DNA of 64,000 nt from Phyto melanocephala (lineage: Eukaryota; Arthropoda; Insecta; Diptera; Rhinophoridae): the NCBI GenBank assembly GCA_941918925.1, contig OW799235.1:17356201-17420200 (forward strand). The letters run 5' to 3'. Made by a program: the position numbers and the translations under genes. Below, piece by piece: positions 47,049-59,317 of the stretch. The notes under the pieces were generated by a model. That model was not told where the DNA came from. It did not search any database and saw only the letters and a program-made list of their open reading frames with translations. The first letter of the stretch is position 1. The number at the start of each line of letters is the position of its first letter.

Positions 47049-49476
47049 TATACCCGCCACCAAAAAAATGGTGGGGGTATATTCATTTTGTCATTCCGTT
47101 TGTAACACATCGAAATATCCATTTTAGACCCCATAAAGTATATATATTCTGAATCAGGGTTTGATTTTATGACGATCTAGCTATGTCCGTCCGTCTGTCC
47201 GTCTGTCCGTCTGTCCGTCTGTCCGTCTGTCCGTCTGTTGAAAGCACGATAGAGGTCGCACCGAAAAAGCTAGGGGGCTCAAATTTTGCCAGAATCTTTC
47301 TTATAGACAAGGTTTGTTTGGTATTGAAAATGGGCTAAATCGGAATATTAGGAAGAGAGTTATAGCTCGAAAAGCAAGAGTAGGTCGAAAAAACCGTGTC
47401 CTTCAAACATCGAATAAAATGGAATTGTGTACAAACGCATTAACGTAGACTCATGAAACTTCGAATATATATTTCCTGAGTAAAAACAATATTTTTCCCC
47501 GAAAATTATCTAAATCTATGCATTAGGAGAGGAGTTATCGATCAAAATGTACGAAAATTTATACCGCACAGTGTAATTTTCGGTATATTTAAAAACAAAA
47601 ACGTCATAAAAGCAACAAAATTGGATGTACGACTCTGAAATTTTGCACACTTTGCTTATTGGTGAGACGCTTTTTTGTAACGGAAAATCAATGTGCCACG
47701 CCCACTTTTACGCCCACCTCCCATATAACGTTTTACCCAAAATTCATATAATTTCTCAATTTATGTAGATTTTGGAATAATAAAGGGCTATATTGAAACA
47801 TCTCAGTTGTACTCATTCGAAAATACAACTTTGACACGCCCACTATAACGCCCACTTTTCACGTTATATACCGTTAATGAAATTTAAAAGCTCATAAAAC
47901 CGCCAAAATTAGAGGTATGATGATCAAATTCGCTACGTATATCCTTTTAGGCAATGTCATTACTGCGCCAGAAAATTAAGGCGCCACGCCCACTTTTACG
48001 CCCACCTCCCATATAACGTTTTACTTAAAATTCATATAATTCCTCTATTAATAAAGATTTTGGAATAATAAAGGACTATATTGAAACACCTAAGTTGTAC
48101 TCATTCGCAAAAATAACTTTGACACGCCTACTATAACGCCCACTTTTCACGTTATATACCGTTAATGAAATTTAAAAGCTCATAAAACCGCCAAAATAAG
48201 AGGTATGATGATAAAATTTGCTACGTATATCCCCCTAGGCAATGTCATTACTGTGCTAGAAAATTGAGTTGCCACGCCCACTTTTACGCCCACCTCCCAT
48301 ATAACGTTTTACTCAAAATTCCTCTAATATCTCTATTAATAATGATTTTGGATTAATAAAGGGCTATATTGAAACACCTAAGTTGTACTCATTCGCCAAA
48401 ACAACTTTGACACGCCTACTATAACGCCCACTTTTCACGTAATCTACCGTTAATGAAATTTAAATGCTCATAAAACCGCCAAAATTAGAGGTATGATGAT
48501 CAAATTTGCTGTGTATATCCTTCTAATCAATGTTATTGTTGTGCCAAAAAGTTTAGGTGACACGGCCACTTTAACGCCTACCTCCCATACAACGGCTTAC
48601 CTTAAATTCATGTAATTTCTCTATTAACAAAGTTTTTGGGAAAATAAAGGGCTATATTGAAATATTTAAGTTGTATTTATTAGTAGAAACTTTATTGACA
48701 CAGCTACTTTAACACACTTTCATTGAATTTCATTTCCTTTAAGGACCGATGTTGTATTTAAATAAAACACAAATTATTTAGGATATTATTATTTCTTTTT
48801 ATAATGATAATATTTGTATGGTTCAATTATGTATTTAACAAAATATCGGCCAAATGGCCCCCCCCATCCTTGGCGCCACTCCTCTATCTGATGGTCCAAA
48901 TTTTCAATGACAATGTTGATGCTCAATTATTGGGCATGATGATGAGTCGAGGTGACTGCTCTTTTGCCACACTATCGCAAAAAACAGCAATAGTTCCCAT
49001 TCAACGAACTAAGAAGGCATTCACAGATTTTCTAACATTTTATACAGACCTGTTTTGCAGAAATTTAAATATTTTTTACAATTCTCCCGATTGTGGACGA
49101 ATTTGAACGATTATGTTGATCAAAAGAATTACGAAGTGCACAAAATGCATTTTGATTTGAACGCCCATTTTTATAAAAAACCTGAATAACTTTAAAGCGT
49201 TGCTCATTTGCGTATCTTTCCACGGATCAAAATGAGTAAGTTTGAGATTGAGAAATGTCAAGTGAAATGCAGAAAACAAACTTAAAGACTAGGTGCAGTT
49301 CACCTTCAACATGGGCCCTTAAAATTTAACCACCCTCTACAAAGAAAGTAATACATATTTCATTATAAATATTCCATAGCGATTAACAAAATAATAAATA
49401 TTGTGCTTTAAATGTACACAAAATTGGTGGTGGGTATAAAAGATTCGGCACAGCCGAATATAGTGCTCTTACTTGT
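47049..49476 (-). mobile_element. DINE-1/HINE-like element, long type, copy C2 (2.43 kb)
   Basis: In minus orientation it starts ACAAGTAAGAG, then hairpin ATTCGGCTGTGCCGAAT. It ends with the hairpin TATACCCCCACCAT...GGTGGCGGGTATA at 47049. The 3' part has a GTCTGTCC microsatellite (47187-47239). The middle carries a ~290-bp tandem repeat. A 100-codon frame at 48804-49106 lacks recognisable motifs. Confidence 0.8.
47690..48620. repeat. ~290-bp tandem array inside C2
   Basis: The block CCCACTTTTACGCCCACC followed by TCCCATATAACG recurs at about 47701, 47989, 48277 and, degraded, 48566. This is a period of about 285-290 bp. Each unit also has a CACTATAACGCCCACTTTTC block. The organisation parallels the repeated GGGCGT...GGCGTG blocks in C1. 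Confidence 0.75.
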
Positions 49477-49492
49477 TATATGTCAAATACAT

Positions 49493-50165
49493 TTTATGGA
49501 AATTTAACGTGACTATGTGTGAAATATGACATCAGACAAATGACCACCATTTTGCTCGATACAGGCATTGACTCTTTTTAGCGTATTTTGCATTACACGG
49601 CGTAATGTTTCTGATGCGAGCGCCGTATTTCGTCTCGAATATTCTGCTTGAGCTGTCCAAGTGTCTGGGGTTTGTTAACACACACTTTGTCTTTTAAATA
49701 ACCCCATAAAAAATCGGACGCAGTTAAATCTGGTGAACGAGGAGGCCAAGGAAAATCTGAATTTTTTAAAATTATGCGTTCACCAAAAATTTCACGCAGC
49801 ATGTCTATAGTTTGCCTAGCAGTATGCGCAGTGGCTCCATCTTGTTGAAACCACAAATTAGGATGTTGCTCCACCATTGGCTGCAAAAAGTTGTCAATCA
49901 TTGTTCTGTAAGAAGCCCCGGAGACCGTTTCTGGCGTTTCATCCTCATTCTCAAAGAAATATGGGCCGATGATTTTTGTGGCCATAACACCGCAGCAAAC
50001 AGTGCATCTGATTGGGTGTGATTGATGCTGATGTATTGCCCTTGGATTTTCGGTGCCCCACAACCTACAGTTAATTCACATAACAACTTAAATGGAAATG
50101 TGGGTGCTGATTTTACGTTAAAGAAACGACGATAATTTCGCTGCGTCAGAACAATTGATCGTTAA
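49493..50165 (-). pseudogene. Mariner-type transposase relic with a 156-codon open stretch
   Basis: Between 50063 and 49593 the frame is open. It contains NPRAIHQHQSHPIRCTVCCG, IIGPYFFENEDE, WFQQDGATAHTA (second Asp), SPDLTASDFLWGYLKDKV (third Asp region) and QTLGQLKQNIRDEIR. By my count 36 residues separate the second and third Asp. The C-terminal part continues in another frame to about 49500 (NACIEQNGGHLSDVIFHT). The segment upstream of 50063 with the first Asp is frameshifted and decayed. It may be the same insertion as the terminal tract at 46973, with C2 inserted between. Confidence 0.8.
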
Positions 50166-50961
50166 GAAGAAAAATAAAAATAGATAATTTGAATGCGTTG
50201 TTGTTGACTGTACGTATTCATTTTAAATTTCCAAGAGTTCAGTTATAATGTGTAGGATAGAACCATAGATGGTCAACAAAATCTTGTAAAATTGTATTGA
50301 CAGGATAAGGTACTTCGAAGCCAGCTGCTTCAGCCATATGAGTGAAATCTTACAAAAAAAATAGGGGGGAATATTTCTTATTTTTAGTTAATTCATAATA
50401 GACCGACCAAAAAAAGTAAATTGTGTTCATTTTATATATAAAAAAAGTACTTGTATTTAAACCACGATGTATACTATAGGCTTATATATTTTTTAATTTT
50501 ACTGCTCATCTTTAAGGTGAAGTAGAATCTAAGATTCAGGTCAATACTTGATTAAAAAAAATCGACTTGTGTTTGTTTTTAATTTCTTCAAGCTAGAGAT
50601 AAAAGATTAACCGTTGTTTAATAAAGCGCTTACCTAACCTAACATTTTTAAACACATGAATAATATTTCTACAAAATTTTATATTGTTTGGCTGGTTTTT
50701 ACTATTTCAAAATAATCATATTAATATACAAAAAACCATACACATTATGTCCGTCTCTCTGGCCATATTGTTTGTCTTAATTCACCCCTTTTTTTCCTTT
50801 TTGTTCTTAAACTACATTATCGTTATTTATTCTATGATATGAGTGATTGTACACACACTGGTATCTGGTTTTCTTTCTTTAAAATTTGTTTAGTTTTTAT
50901 ATTTTGCTGGCAATATACACATCAAATGCTAAATAAATGGTGACAAATAATATATAATTGT

Positions 50962-51215
50962 TTTACCCTTCACCTAAGGTGTGAATGGTATATATAACTT
51001 TGTCATTTCATTTGTAATTTTTTGAAAAAGCGATCTCCATTTATCCGAGTATTGATTAAAGTTAAATCTTCCCACATGTTGCGTCGACCTGTATGTAGAT
51101 TTAATCTTTTGGATGTATTTGGAAATGAGTGGCTTTTGAAAACCACCGCAATGACCCCAGAACTTTCTAAGATATGAGCAAGTAAACATGATGGTCTCTG
51201 TTTTTTTTGCCAGAT
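50962..51215 (-). repeat. Partial decayed DINE-like element
   Basis: It begins with a 3' hairpin, ACCCTTCACC-TAA-GGTGTGAATGGTAT, and continues through TTTGTCATTTCATTTGTAAT to GATATGAGCAAGTAAAC. This is the order of the 3' half of the short type in reverse orientation. The 5' half and microsatellite are missing. Confidence 0.6.
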
Positions 51216-51956
51216 TTTTACCACAAAAGTGAACATTTTTAAACACTCAGATAATATATATTACTAAATTAAAACTTTTTATAAAAAAGATTTTGAACAA
51301 ATCGGTTACTAATCGGAAAAGTTATAAGCAAAAATTATTAAAAAAATATTTTTTAAATATATTCAGATGCTCAAGTTTATAGTGAATTTTTGATCACGCA
51401 AGTAGCACTAAACTTCAAGCCATAGTCTTCGAAATTATTCCTAATAAATCGACTTAAAACTAATGTAGATATAAGAGCCAAAACACAATTGATTCAATGT
51501 TATAATTAAAAAAAAAATTCAGCTTCTAGACAACTTAGTGGGTGTAAAATAAAAAAAGACTTGACTAGCAAAATTGAATACATTATTAAAAATTTTAAAT
51601 TCATGATGACCGCAACTACAAAAAATATATATATGTGGGTCAAATCTAACTCCCTCAAGAATGGCATCAAATGAAAGTAAACTATTCATAGGTTTAAATC
51701 CACGATAACGTCACAAATTAATTAACGGCTATATGACTTCTCCCTTCATCTACTAACATTATAACAGACCAAATAAATCGCGTTAGGCCATCTGTGCTGA
51801 GAAAGTCCATACATGTTTTGTTGAGTTACCAATTTATTTAATAATTCATTATCATTCCAGTCTTGAAAAATGTATCCGCTTTTTAGTTTTACCCTTTTTC
51901 CCTATATCTTTCGTTATTGAAGAACACTCAGCATTCATTATCCAACTTAGGATAGG

Positions 51957-52013
51957 TAACATAGGTTAGGTAGGTTAGGTTAGGTAGGTTAGGTTAGGTA
52001 GGTTAGGTTAGGT
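51957..52013 (+). repeat. TTAGGT/TAGGT simple-repeat tract
   Basis: About four units of AGGTTAGGTTAGGT. The complementary motif CTAACCTAACCTAACC closes the retroelement fragment at 53117-53132, and shorter tracts lie at 54959 and 63687. These are more likely retroelement tails than telomere remnants. Confidence 0.7.
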
Positions 52014-52122
52014 AAACAAACCATAAACCCAATTCAACTAAAAAGTCGGCTACATCAAAATACCACCCTCTGTAAGTTATTTCTAAAGAACTTTCAATCC
52101 GAAGCCTAAAGGTATTCCAAGT

Positions 52123-53132
52123 TTGACAATTAAAATTTATCCTCCTTTTCTTTGTGTGATCTGCCAATACGACAACGGCCTCCGACCTCCGGAGAATGCC
52201 ATCCAGATATTTACTGACGGATCGAAATCACATGCTGAAACTGGATGTGGTATCTTTTCGATCCAGTTGGGTTTGGAATTGTCCCTGAGGCTACCGGATT
52301 ATTGTAGCGCGATACAGGCCGAATTAATGGCTATTAAGCCAGCCGCGCAACAGATTCAGTATAATGGAATATCGTGCAGGGATATTTATATATTTACTGA
52401 CAGCAAGGCGGCTATTAGGTCCCTTGAGAGTGTGAACAGCACATCGAAAATTACCCAGGAATGCCGGGTGTCTCTTGAGGAGATAGCGAGACATTCGACG
52501 GTTACCCTTGTGTGGGTTCCAGGACATGGGGATATTGATGGTAATAACAGAGCTGATGCCCTTGCAAAAGCCGGTACCACCTTAGATTCGGTTGAATCCA
52601 GTTGTGCTTTGGGTATTCCCTTATCGAAGGGTAAGCAGCTAATCTCGCATCGATTCTATTTGGATGCCAAGGAAATATGGGTGAGAGAACCCACTTGTTT
52701 GGAAACCAGAAAAATCTGGCCTGACATGGATGTGAATAGGACGCAATAGGAATCCACCTTAGGCACCTCATAGCAGGCACTACCGGACACTGGCCTATAG
52801 GTAAACATGCGAAGGCATGAAAGGCTGAATATCCCTTACAACGACTTCTGCAGAAGTTGCGATAACGAGGAAGAGGTGGAGACGACTGAACATCTTCCCT
52901 GCAGTTGTCCTGCATTCGGGGACCTGAGACACCAGATTCTAGGTCAGTGAATACTTGTAAGTAAAACTTGTCTTTCCGCAGTTGATCTAGGAAAGATCCC
53001 CACCTTTGCAAACAGGACAGGATGGCTGAGGAACGACGGCATAGACGAACGGGCGTTGGTGCCTACGGACCTTTGGAGGACCCAAGTGAGCTATGCCCTC
53101 GGGCGGCTGCCGGATCTAACCTAACCTAACCT
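52123..53132 (+). pseudogene. Non-LTR retrotransposon ORF2 fragment: RNase H and C-terminal Cys/His region
   Basis: The open stretch to 52749 encodes an RNase H domain, which removes RNA from RNA-DNA hybrids during reverse transcription. Numbering from 52123, Asp32 (FTDGSK), Glu67 (QAELMAI), Asp93 (IFTDSKAA) and Asp145 (GNNRADALAKAG) form the complete catalytic set, with His135 in PGHGD. After a stop and frameshifts, another frame has GHWPIGKHAK, then IPYNDFCRSCDN...TTEHLPCSCP (Cys/His motif), and AVDLGKIPTFANRTGWL. The order is that of R1/LOA/Jockey-type elements; I cannot settle the clade. The reverse transcriptase and ORF1 are missing, so this is a 5'-truncated copy. The 3' end is a CTAACC tract. 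The start at 52123 is only a frame boundary. Confidence 0.85.
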
Positions 53133-54600
53133 TGCGTGATCTGCATGTTGTTCTGTCCGATTTTAGCCCTATGTGAGCGAATGACTATTATTACACTAGG
53201 CAATCTTTTAAATACTCGTCTCCACAGTTGTGAAACCTCTTTCTTTTGCTCAACCGATTCTTAACCGACACCAGAATTTTGCCACTTTGAGTTTTCTTAC
53301 ACTGCCCCAGTTTTTATTAAATTATTCTACCTCTGTAAGGGTTAAGCATTTTCTGAAGTGATGATGTTTAAAAAAGGATTTCATTTTGGATAAAAAAAAT
53401 TTGTTCACCAACTTGATATTAATAAGATACCCTCTATTTTCCTTAAGGAAACATATTATCTTGTGGATTTATTCCTCATTATTTTCAGAATATCACACAT
53501 CTCTATGTAGAATAATCGTAGAAAATTTTTCGCTATTATTCATAATATCTTTATAATGCTTTGGCCCATTCCGTAATCCTCAACCATAATCCACTGCAGA
53601 ATTGAAAGTTTAACAGAGTAATAAGTGACATTTAGGCTTAAGTTTATTTGGATCTTGTAAACATTATGGGAGCAGTTCTAAGTACAAGTTCAACGGATAT
53701 TCAATGGCAATTGTCTTCCAACACTAAAAAGAAGATTAATAATTTGCATAAATTTGATACATTTCAAATTTAATAAACTACAGTTAAACAAAAATTCCTA
53801 AACCACTTCATTGTAAAACAAAATTCACAAAAATTTATTGCTTTACTAGCGACAAGACCCTTAACATCAAATATGTTATAAAAATTTATCCCAAGGAAGT
53901 TACTCATTAACATTATTGTTATGCCCACATCCTCTGCCACCATGGTCGCATACATACATACATATTCTACATTAGTACTCCACAACGAAAACAAGATAAC
54001 GCTTCAATTTAAACCAATTATCTAAAAGCCTACAATAATTGTTTCTAAAACTACAATGCTTATGTATGCGTGGTGGTAAATGTGTATAAAAACAAAAACA
54101 TAATAAAAAACAATGTCACACTCTTCTTTGTTGGCGTTTTTAGACCACAACCATGTTAAATGAAAATCATTTACTAGTAAAAGAATTAATTTTTGTACTC
54201 AAGCATATACACTATAGTTCGGGGTCTTAGGGTGTGAGTTAGTGTGCGTTGTTGGTGTATGTGTTGGCTGCTACAAAAATTGAAAATAATCATAAATTTA
54301 TGAACGAGCTTAAATACTGATAAAAATTGGTTTTTAAATAAGCAACATGGGTTATTCAGCTTAAAACACACACGCACACCAACATTAGCAAAAATAGTTT
54401 GTGCTAGAGTAAGAACTACAACAATTTTTGTAAAATAATAAAAAAACAATAAGAGAGCCAATGATCAAGATTAAAATGACAATTTAACAAAGGGGAACAG
54501 TTTGCTTCATAGTTATAGGAGAGCAGCAATTTACCACCTTTACTCTTACTCAAAAGCAAATATTTTTATTTTTCTAAATTATCCAATCTCGCATTTGTTC
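53133..54600. other. No recognisable feature
   Basis: AT-rich DNA with short chance open frames. Confidence 0.5.
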
Positions 54601-54705
54601 AGAGGCCAAATTATGGCATTCGATTACAATCGAAATTTTATTCTAACGTTTGAGTTCGCAATGCTTTTGGTATAGAAATTTTAATAAGAATCTTAAAATT
54701 TCCAT
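54601..54705. repeat. MITE family T, copy 3, truncated
   Basis: AGAGGCCAAATTATGGCATT continues as CGATTACAATCGAAATTTTA and a TCTAACG block. This matches the inverted end of copy 1 and part of its interior. The opposite end is not recognisable. Confidence 0.6.
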
Positions 54706-56067
54706 CTCGTTGCCCTTAGGAATTAATTTAAAAACTCGCTTGCTGTAGTCAAATTGTAATCGTATTGAAAAACAATAATTGGGTGAGTTGACCATGCCCC
54801 CAAATGGTTCGTACAGAGTTTTCAGTACAGCATATAGCTATGTGGCAGGTAGAGCCGTCCTATTGAGGCCATATCCTCGAATTCGGGCTAAAAGAAGTAG
54901 GCAGTCATTGATCTATAGCGCTCGACATTGGAGATGGCCCTCTAACTCAAAACCTGTATTAGGTTAGGTTATAAGGCTGTTGCAAAGTTCACACCCTCAC
55001 CCAGAGATCAAAATATGGTCCATTGTGATGTTTTAGTAAAAGAATATCTATATTAAATAGTCGCTTTTTCGCGATAAATTGGATGCTCTCGGAAGTCTCA
55101 AATAAGAAAATTTTGTTTGTTGGTGTGTTCGCTTATTCCAGAAATGGGCTTAATGGTTGATTTTTTTTTTAATTAGGGTGTGCTTTCAACGGCTCCATGA
55201 TCCATTCAGAGAACAAATATCGTCTTTTGTCGTTTACCTTCAGCTGCTTAGGGATCAAATGAGTTTTGTGCGGGTGCCCAAGTCGCGACCCAAAATTTGC
55301 TAAGTTTTTGTCTGCGAAGGGAATAATTTTTATTGGCGACGCGAAATTGATTGTTTGAAGTCTCCTACACACCCTTACGCACAGTGGCGAAGTTTTCCAT
55401 AGATATTGCGTTTCGTCTTCCAATGGGTTTGGTTCATTATATGCTGAACCAGTGAACTACAAGTGTTCCTCTTGAAAGCGACCGTATAATAGACGATTTG
55501 TTTTCAAAACAGAGCACCGATATTGAAAAAAGAAAAATTATAATTTTCAAGTGTTGCTGAACTCTATATCTCTTCATGTAGATTTGCCAAAACAAATTAA
55601 ATACATGAGAGCCAACTCGACGGATGGAGTTACAACTATATAGCCCGTATTAATCTTTAAAACTCCGAACTGTCTATTAGAGCACCCGTTATTTTGATCT
55701 GAAATATGCTGTTTTAAATACAAGAAATGGTACATGTAAATACTACATGTAAAAGCTTAAGTGACAAATCATATGTAGAAAATTTGACACCGCAAATATG
55801 GTAGATTTTCGGTTAACTGACGTGGAAAAAACTATAAGCCCTTTTCTTAATGAGATCACCTGCATATATCTAGCCGAAAATGGATTACAACTCGGTAATC
55901 GTAAATAGTTTGGAGTTTATCGGGTAGAACATAATGGTATTTATCTATATATTTAGAAAACAAAAATTCTTTGTTTAATGAAAATGCCTGTCTTTTCTGT
56001 TACGTTAAATATTAAAATGTTCAAATAAATGATCACAAACACGGCCTCCTCTATTCTCATTTCCTTT
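54706..56067. other. Unassigned stretch
   Basis: The open frames at 54779-54967 (plus) and 55169-55423 (minus) have more balanced base composition than their surroundings and could be decayed transposon coding sequence, but I could not match them to a family. A TTAGGTTAGGTT tract lies at 54959. Confidence 0.35.
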
Positions 56068-56286
56068 TGTCACATATATGTGTGACATTTTCATTGAAAT
56101 GTATTATTAACTCTAATTAGGTAAAAGCCTTAGAAACTAGTCCTCACTTTATATATATTTTTGTTAAATTAACTTTACAATAAATAATTAATAATAATAA
56201 TAATTTTGTAGGAAGAATTTTCTGTGCTTTTTTTGTGTAGTGTCAACGAGGTTTTTACTTCTTTATATGTCACACATATGTGACAT
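56068..56286. repeat. Short element with palindromic inverted ends
   Basis: TGTCACATATATGTGTGACA at 56068-56087 and ATGTCACACATATGTGACAT at 56267-56286 are each internally palindromic and are inverted relatives of one another. The ~180-bp interior is AT-rich. It may be a MITE; no target duplication is clear. Confidence 0.45.
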
Positions 56287-57074
56287 AACAATTTTCATCT
56301 ACAAATTTCTTTACCTTTTATGTTAAAATTTTTGGCAAGTCATATTTAGCATCTTATTAAAATTTACATCTTGTATTCTATCTAAAATTTTTAAACAAAG
56401 TGTTTTAATTGATAAACAATCAACCATTGAAGCATGTCAACACACTAGTGCACACATGCTTTAATTCGTCTTCAATTTTAATAAAAGTGCTGAGAGAGAG
56501 AGATACAACCAAAAAGAGAATAGTTTAACTAAGTGATTCAATGAATGAAACAGTTTAAAATCAAACTTTAAATGTCTTTGTTTTGTAATACATCTGGTAA
56601 ATTTTAAATTATTTCTTTGACGTCTATATTTAGAGCATATGCACATACACTATGTACATATGTATGTAATACGAGGGTAATTTGAGCAGTTGCTTTAAAT
56701 CAATAGTTAAATAAGATTTGTAATTAAAGTATCTTAAATAATTTCTCTTCTTGTAGGGAACCAGCTGAACCCGGTTTACTTTGCTGGTCTAAAGTTTGTT
56801 ACCTCGATATGCAATTTTTATTTGCAAGAAGTAAATTTTTTTTAGTACTTTAACTTTAAAATTAAATTAAAATATTTTAGCCTTAAACATTTTTAAATTT
56901 GTTTATGTTTATGAAAAATGTAATTATTTAAAAAAAATTTTTTTAGTTGGATTTGTATTATATATACAGGGTTAGGACAAAATAACCAGGAGGCTTTAAA
57001 TTTAATGACGCTTTCATTTATATATTTTTATATATTTTTTCTTTGGTTATAAAATAAACAAAATGGACATTTTT

Positions 57075-57400
57075 AACGCCTTGTCTCCAACTTCGCAATG
57101 ATGGACTTTGCTTAAAGCATTTTCTATAAATTATAAAAATTTGTGGCTGCAGCGCTTGAATTTTTGCAAACAACGTTGGTCTTAAGTTCAAGAATTGTCT
57201 CGGGCTTATTTACATAAATTTACTCCTTCAATTAGTCAAGTGCTGACAAGTCTGGAAACGCGCTGGCCAATTAATTTCTGAATTTGTGGAAATTGTTCGC
57301 TCTTTAAAACTTTGACTTAAAAGTATTATTGTGTTTCGAAAAGTGTGGGCTGTGGCTCCATATTACTTAAACCACATTTAAGGTCTGTTTTTAAGAGCAG
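57075..57400 (-). pseudogene. Decayed mariner-type transposase relic
   Basis: On the minus strand, WSHSP and EPQP-type fragments opposite GGCTGTGGCTCCATATTAC match the second-Asp segment of the 49.5-kb relic. FPQIQKLIGQRVSRL and a NLCK...RDNS run near 57200 correspond to the interval before and after the third Asp. Multiple stops and frameshifts. Confidence 0.5.
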
Positions 57401-58188
57401 GACTGAAAAATGTTCTCTCATAAATCGATATCGCTATCCATTTGCAGTTATATTGCTTTCATCTTAATTTTCAAAAAAGTAAGGCCCCCAACATACAGTA
57501 CACTGAATTGGCTTCAATTGACGTTAATGAATGGCTCTTGGATTTTCAGAAACTTAAAACCATTGGTGCATCTAGACCTGAAAACACCACCACTCCCCAG
57601 AATTGTCTTTGAAAGAATTTTCAAAAGTTAACGATTTAAGATTTTTTAAGAATAAATTTTTTAAACTTAAGCCAATGCCAGAAAAATTTGTAGCTACGCC
57701 AATGCCTAAAAAATTTTAGTTTTGCTAATAAACAAAGAGATTAAAAATTAAAATGGACTTCATCCAGCCGAAAATCAGCTGTTTTTATTTTTTGCACCAA
57801 TTGAACCTTATATGGAAATAACAGCAGATATTTTGTTAAGACTTTGCTCTTCACGTTCAATATTTTTCACAGTGCGTATTAAATCCCTTACAATGCCATG
57901 TTGGTGGTGATGAAGAACTTAACAAATCTTTGTTTCAGAGGTAGAAATTCTGACTTTAAAATATCGACGATATGCTCTTTGCATTAAAATATATTATCGC
58001 TAATTTTAATCATATATATTTCTTTCTAGTCCTTTATTTAATTTGGAATCTTTCCACTATTTATTCTTCTGGTGTTGTTTATAGAAATTTGTATTTAAAA
58101 AACTGTTGTTATTAATTGTTCACTAAATAAATTTTTAAAAATTGCCATTATCAAAAGTGTAATACTTTATGCGTTTATGCTATCATTA

Positions 58189-58246
58189 TATCGATATGAA
58201 ATATGAGTCTTTGAGGTAGTAGTATATCGATATTACCGATGTCAGT
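58189..58246 (+). promoter_or_regulatory. Two DRE motifs and an initiator-like sequence
   Basis: TATCGATA, the Drosophila DRE bound by DREF, occurs at 58189-58196 and 58225-58232. TCAGTC, an arthropod initiator-like hexamer, follows at 58240-58245. The spacing would suit a plus-strand core promoter. No downstream coding exon could be identified, so this remains a candidate only. Confidence 0.3.
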
Positions 58247-59317
58247 CTGCTTGTAAACCTTACATTTGAAGTACGGGCCGCAATTTAAAAGAAAAATTAA
58301 ATGAAACATCGTACATAAACATAACTCCTTGGTGCCAAAAATAGCCCTACTAATTGTAGTTGTAATAGGGCTGTGATTGCACTTTGTCCCCTAGTAGATG
58401 TCCTTAGGGAGAAAAAAATTTTGGCTTATTAATATTAATTGTCGCAATAAGAATTCAACACATTTTAATATTTTATATGATATAGTGTAGATTATCATTT
58501 TATTGGATCAACTTCGTTTTGATTACCATGTACCTTGCATTGCTACAATTATACCAATTTTTAACTGTTAATGATTTAGATATTGTGATTATTTAAATCT
58601 GAAGTTTTGTTAGAACCTCCTAAGTTGTTCAACTTATTTGAGGTGACTTTTAGAATGCTCTTCGCACATAGACTTATGTGTACATATACATACTATATTT
58701 GGCTGTGTTGCTCTGAGCCAGCCTTAACATATTTATGCTTCTGTCAATATTTTCGCCATAATTTCTTCACTTCCAACACATAAAATTATATGTATAAATG
58801 AACCCAAACACAAACATAAATATGTATTTGTGCATGTATTTGTTTACATATGTAAGTGCGTATGTAGTCAATTGTGATAAGCATTGTGTTGTTTATTATT
58901 ACTTACTGTATATTGATGGCTGTTGCTTCAATTGTTGCTATTGCTACTTACTACTGATGTCAGTTGTAGTTGAAAGTAAAGTTGATAGCAGTATATACAT
59001 ATGACCATTATGTAGTATGTGGCATTGACTTGGCAGTGGTGTGATATATAATGCTGTTATGCTAAACCAGCATAAATTTGTTGACAAGCGCATTTATCGT
59101 TTAATTCAACGTATGTATTGCGTTTTTACGACAACAATCAATTGTCCATTGGGTAGTAAGTGGACTTTTTAAAATGTTGATAAAAAAAAACAGCTTTCAG
59201 CACTACATTTAAGTCACTTGTAGAGTATATGTTATGACACACTGTATTTGTTATGTTCTGACAGTTGTGGCAATAAAATTGAATAGAAAACAAATACACA
59301 ATATAATGTGTACTAAC

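Noticed and set aside
48804..49106. 100-codon open frame inside the long DINE-like element C2
   Set aside because: No helicase, Rep or DDE motif is visible, and the frame is not found at the matching position of C1.
51957..52013. Interstitial TTAGG telomere tract
   Set aside because: The unit alternates TAGGT and TAGGTT, flies of this order are thought to lack TTAGG telomeres, and the same motif forms the tail of a nearby retroelement fragment.
55169..55423. 84-codon minus-strand frame with balanced composition
   Set aside because: I could not match it to a transposase or host protein with any catalytic motif; a decayed mobile element is likely but unsupported.
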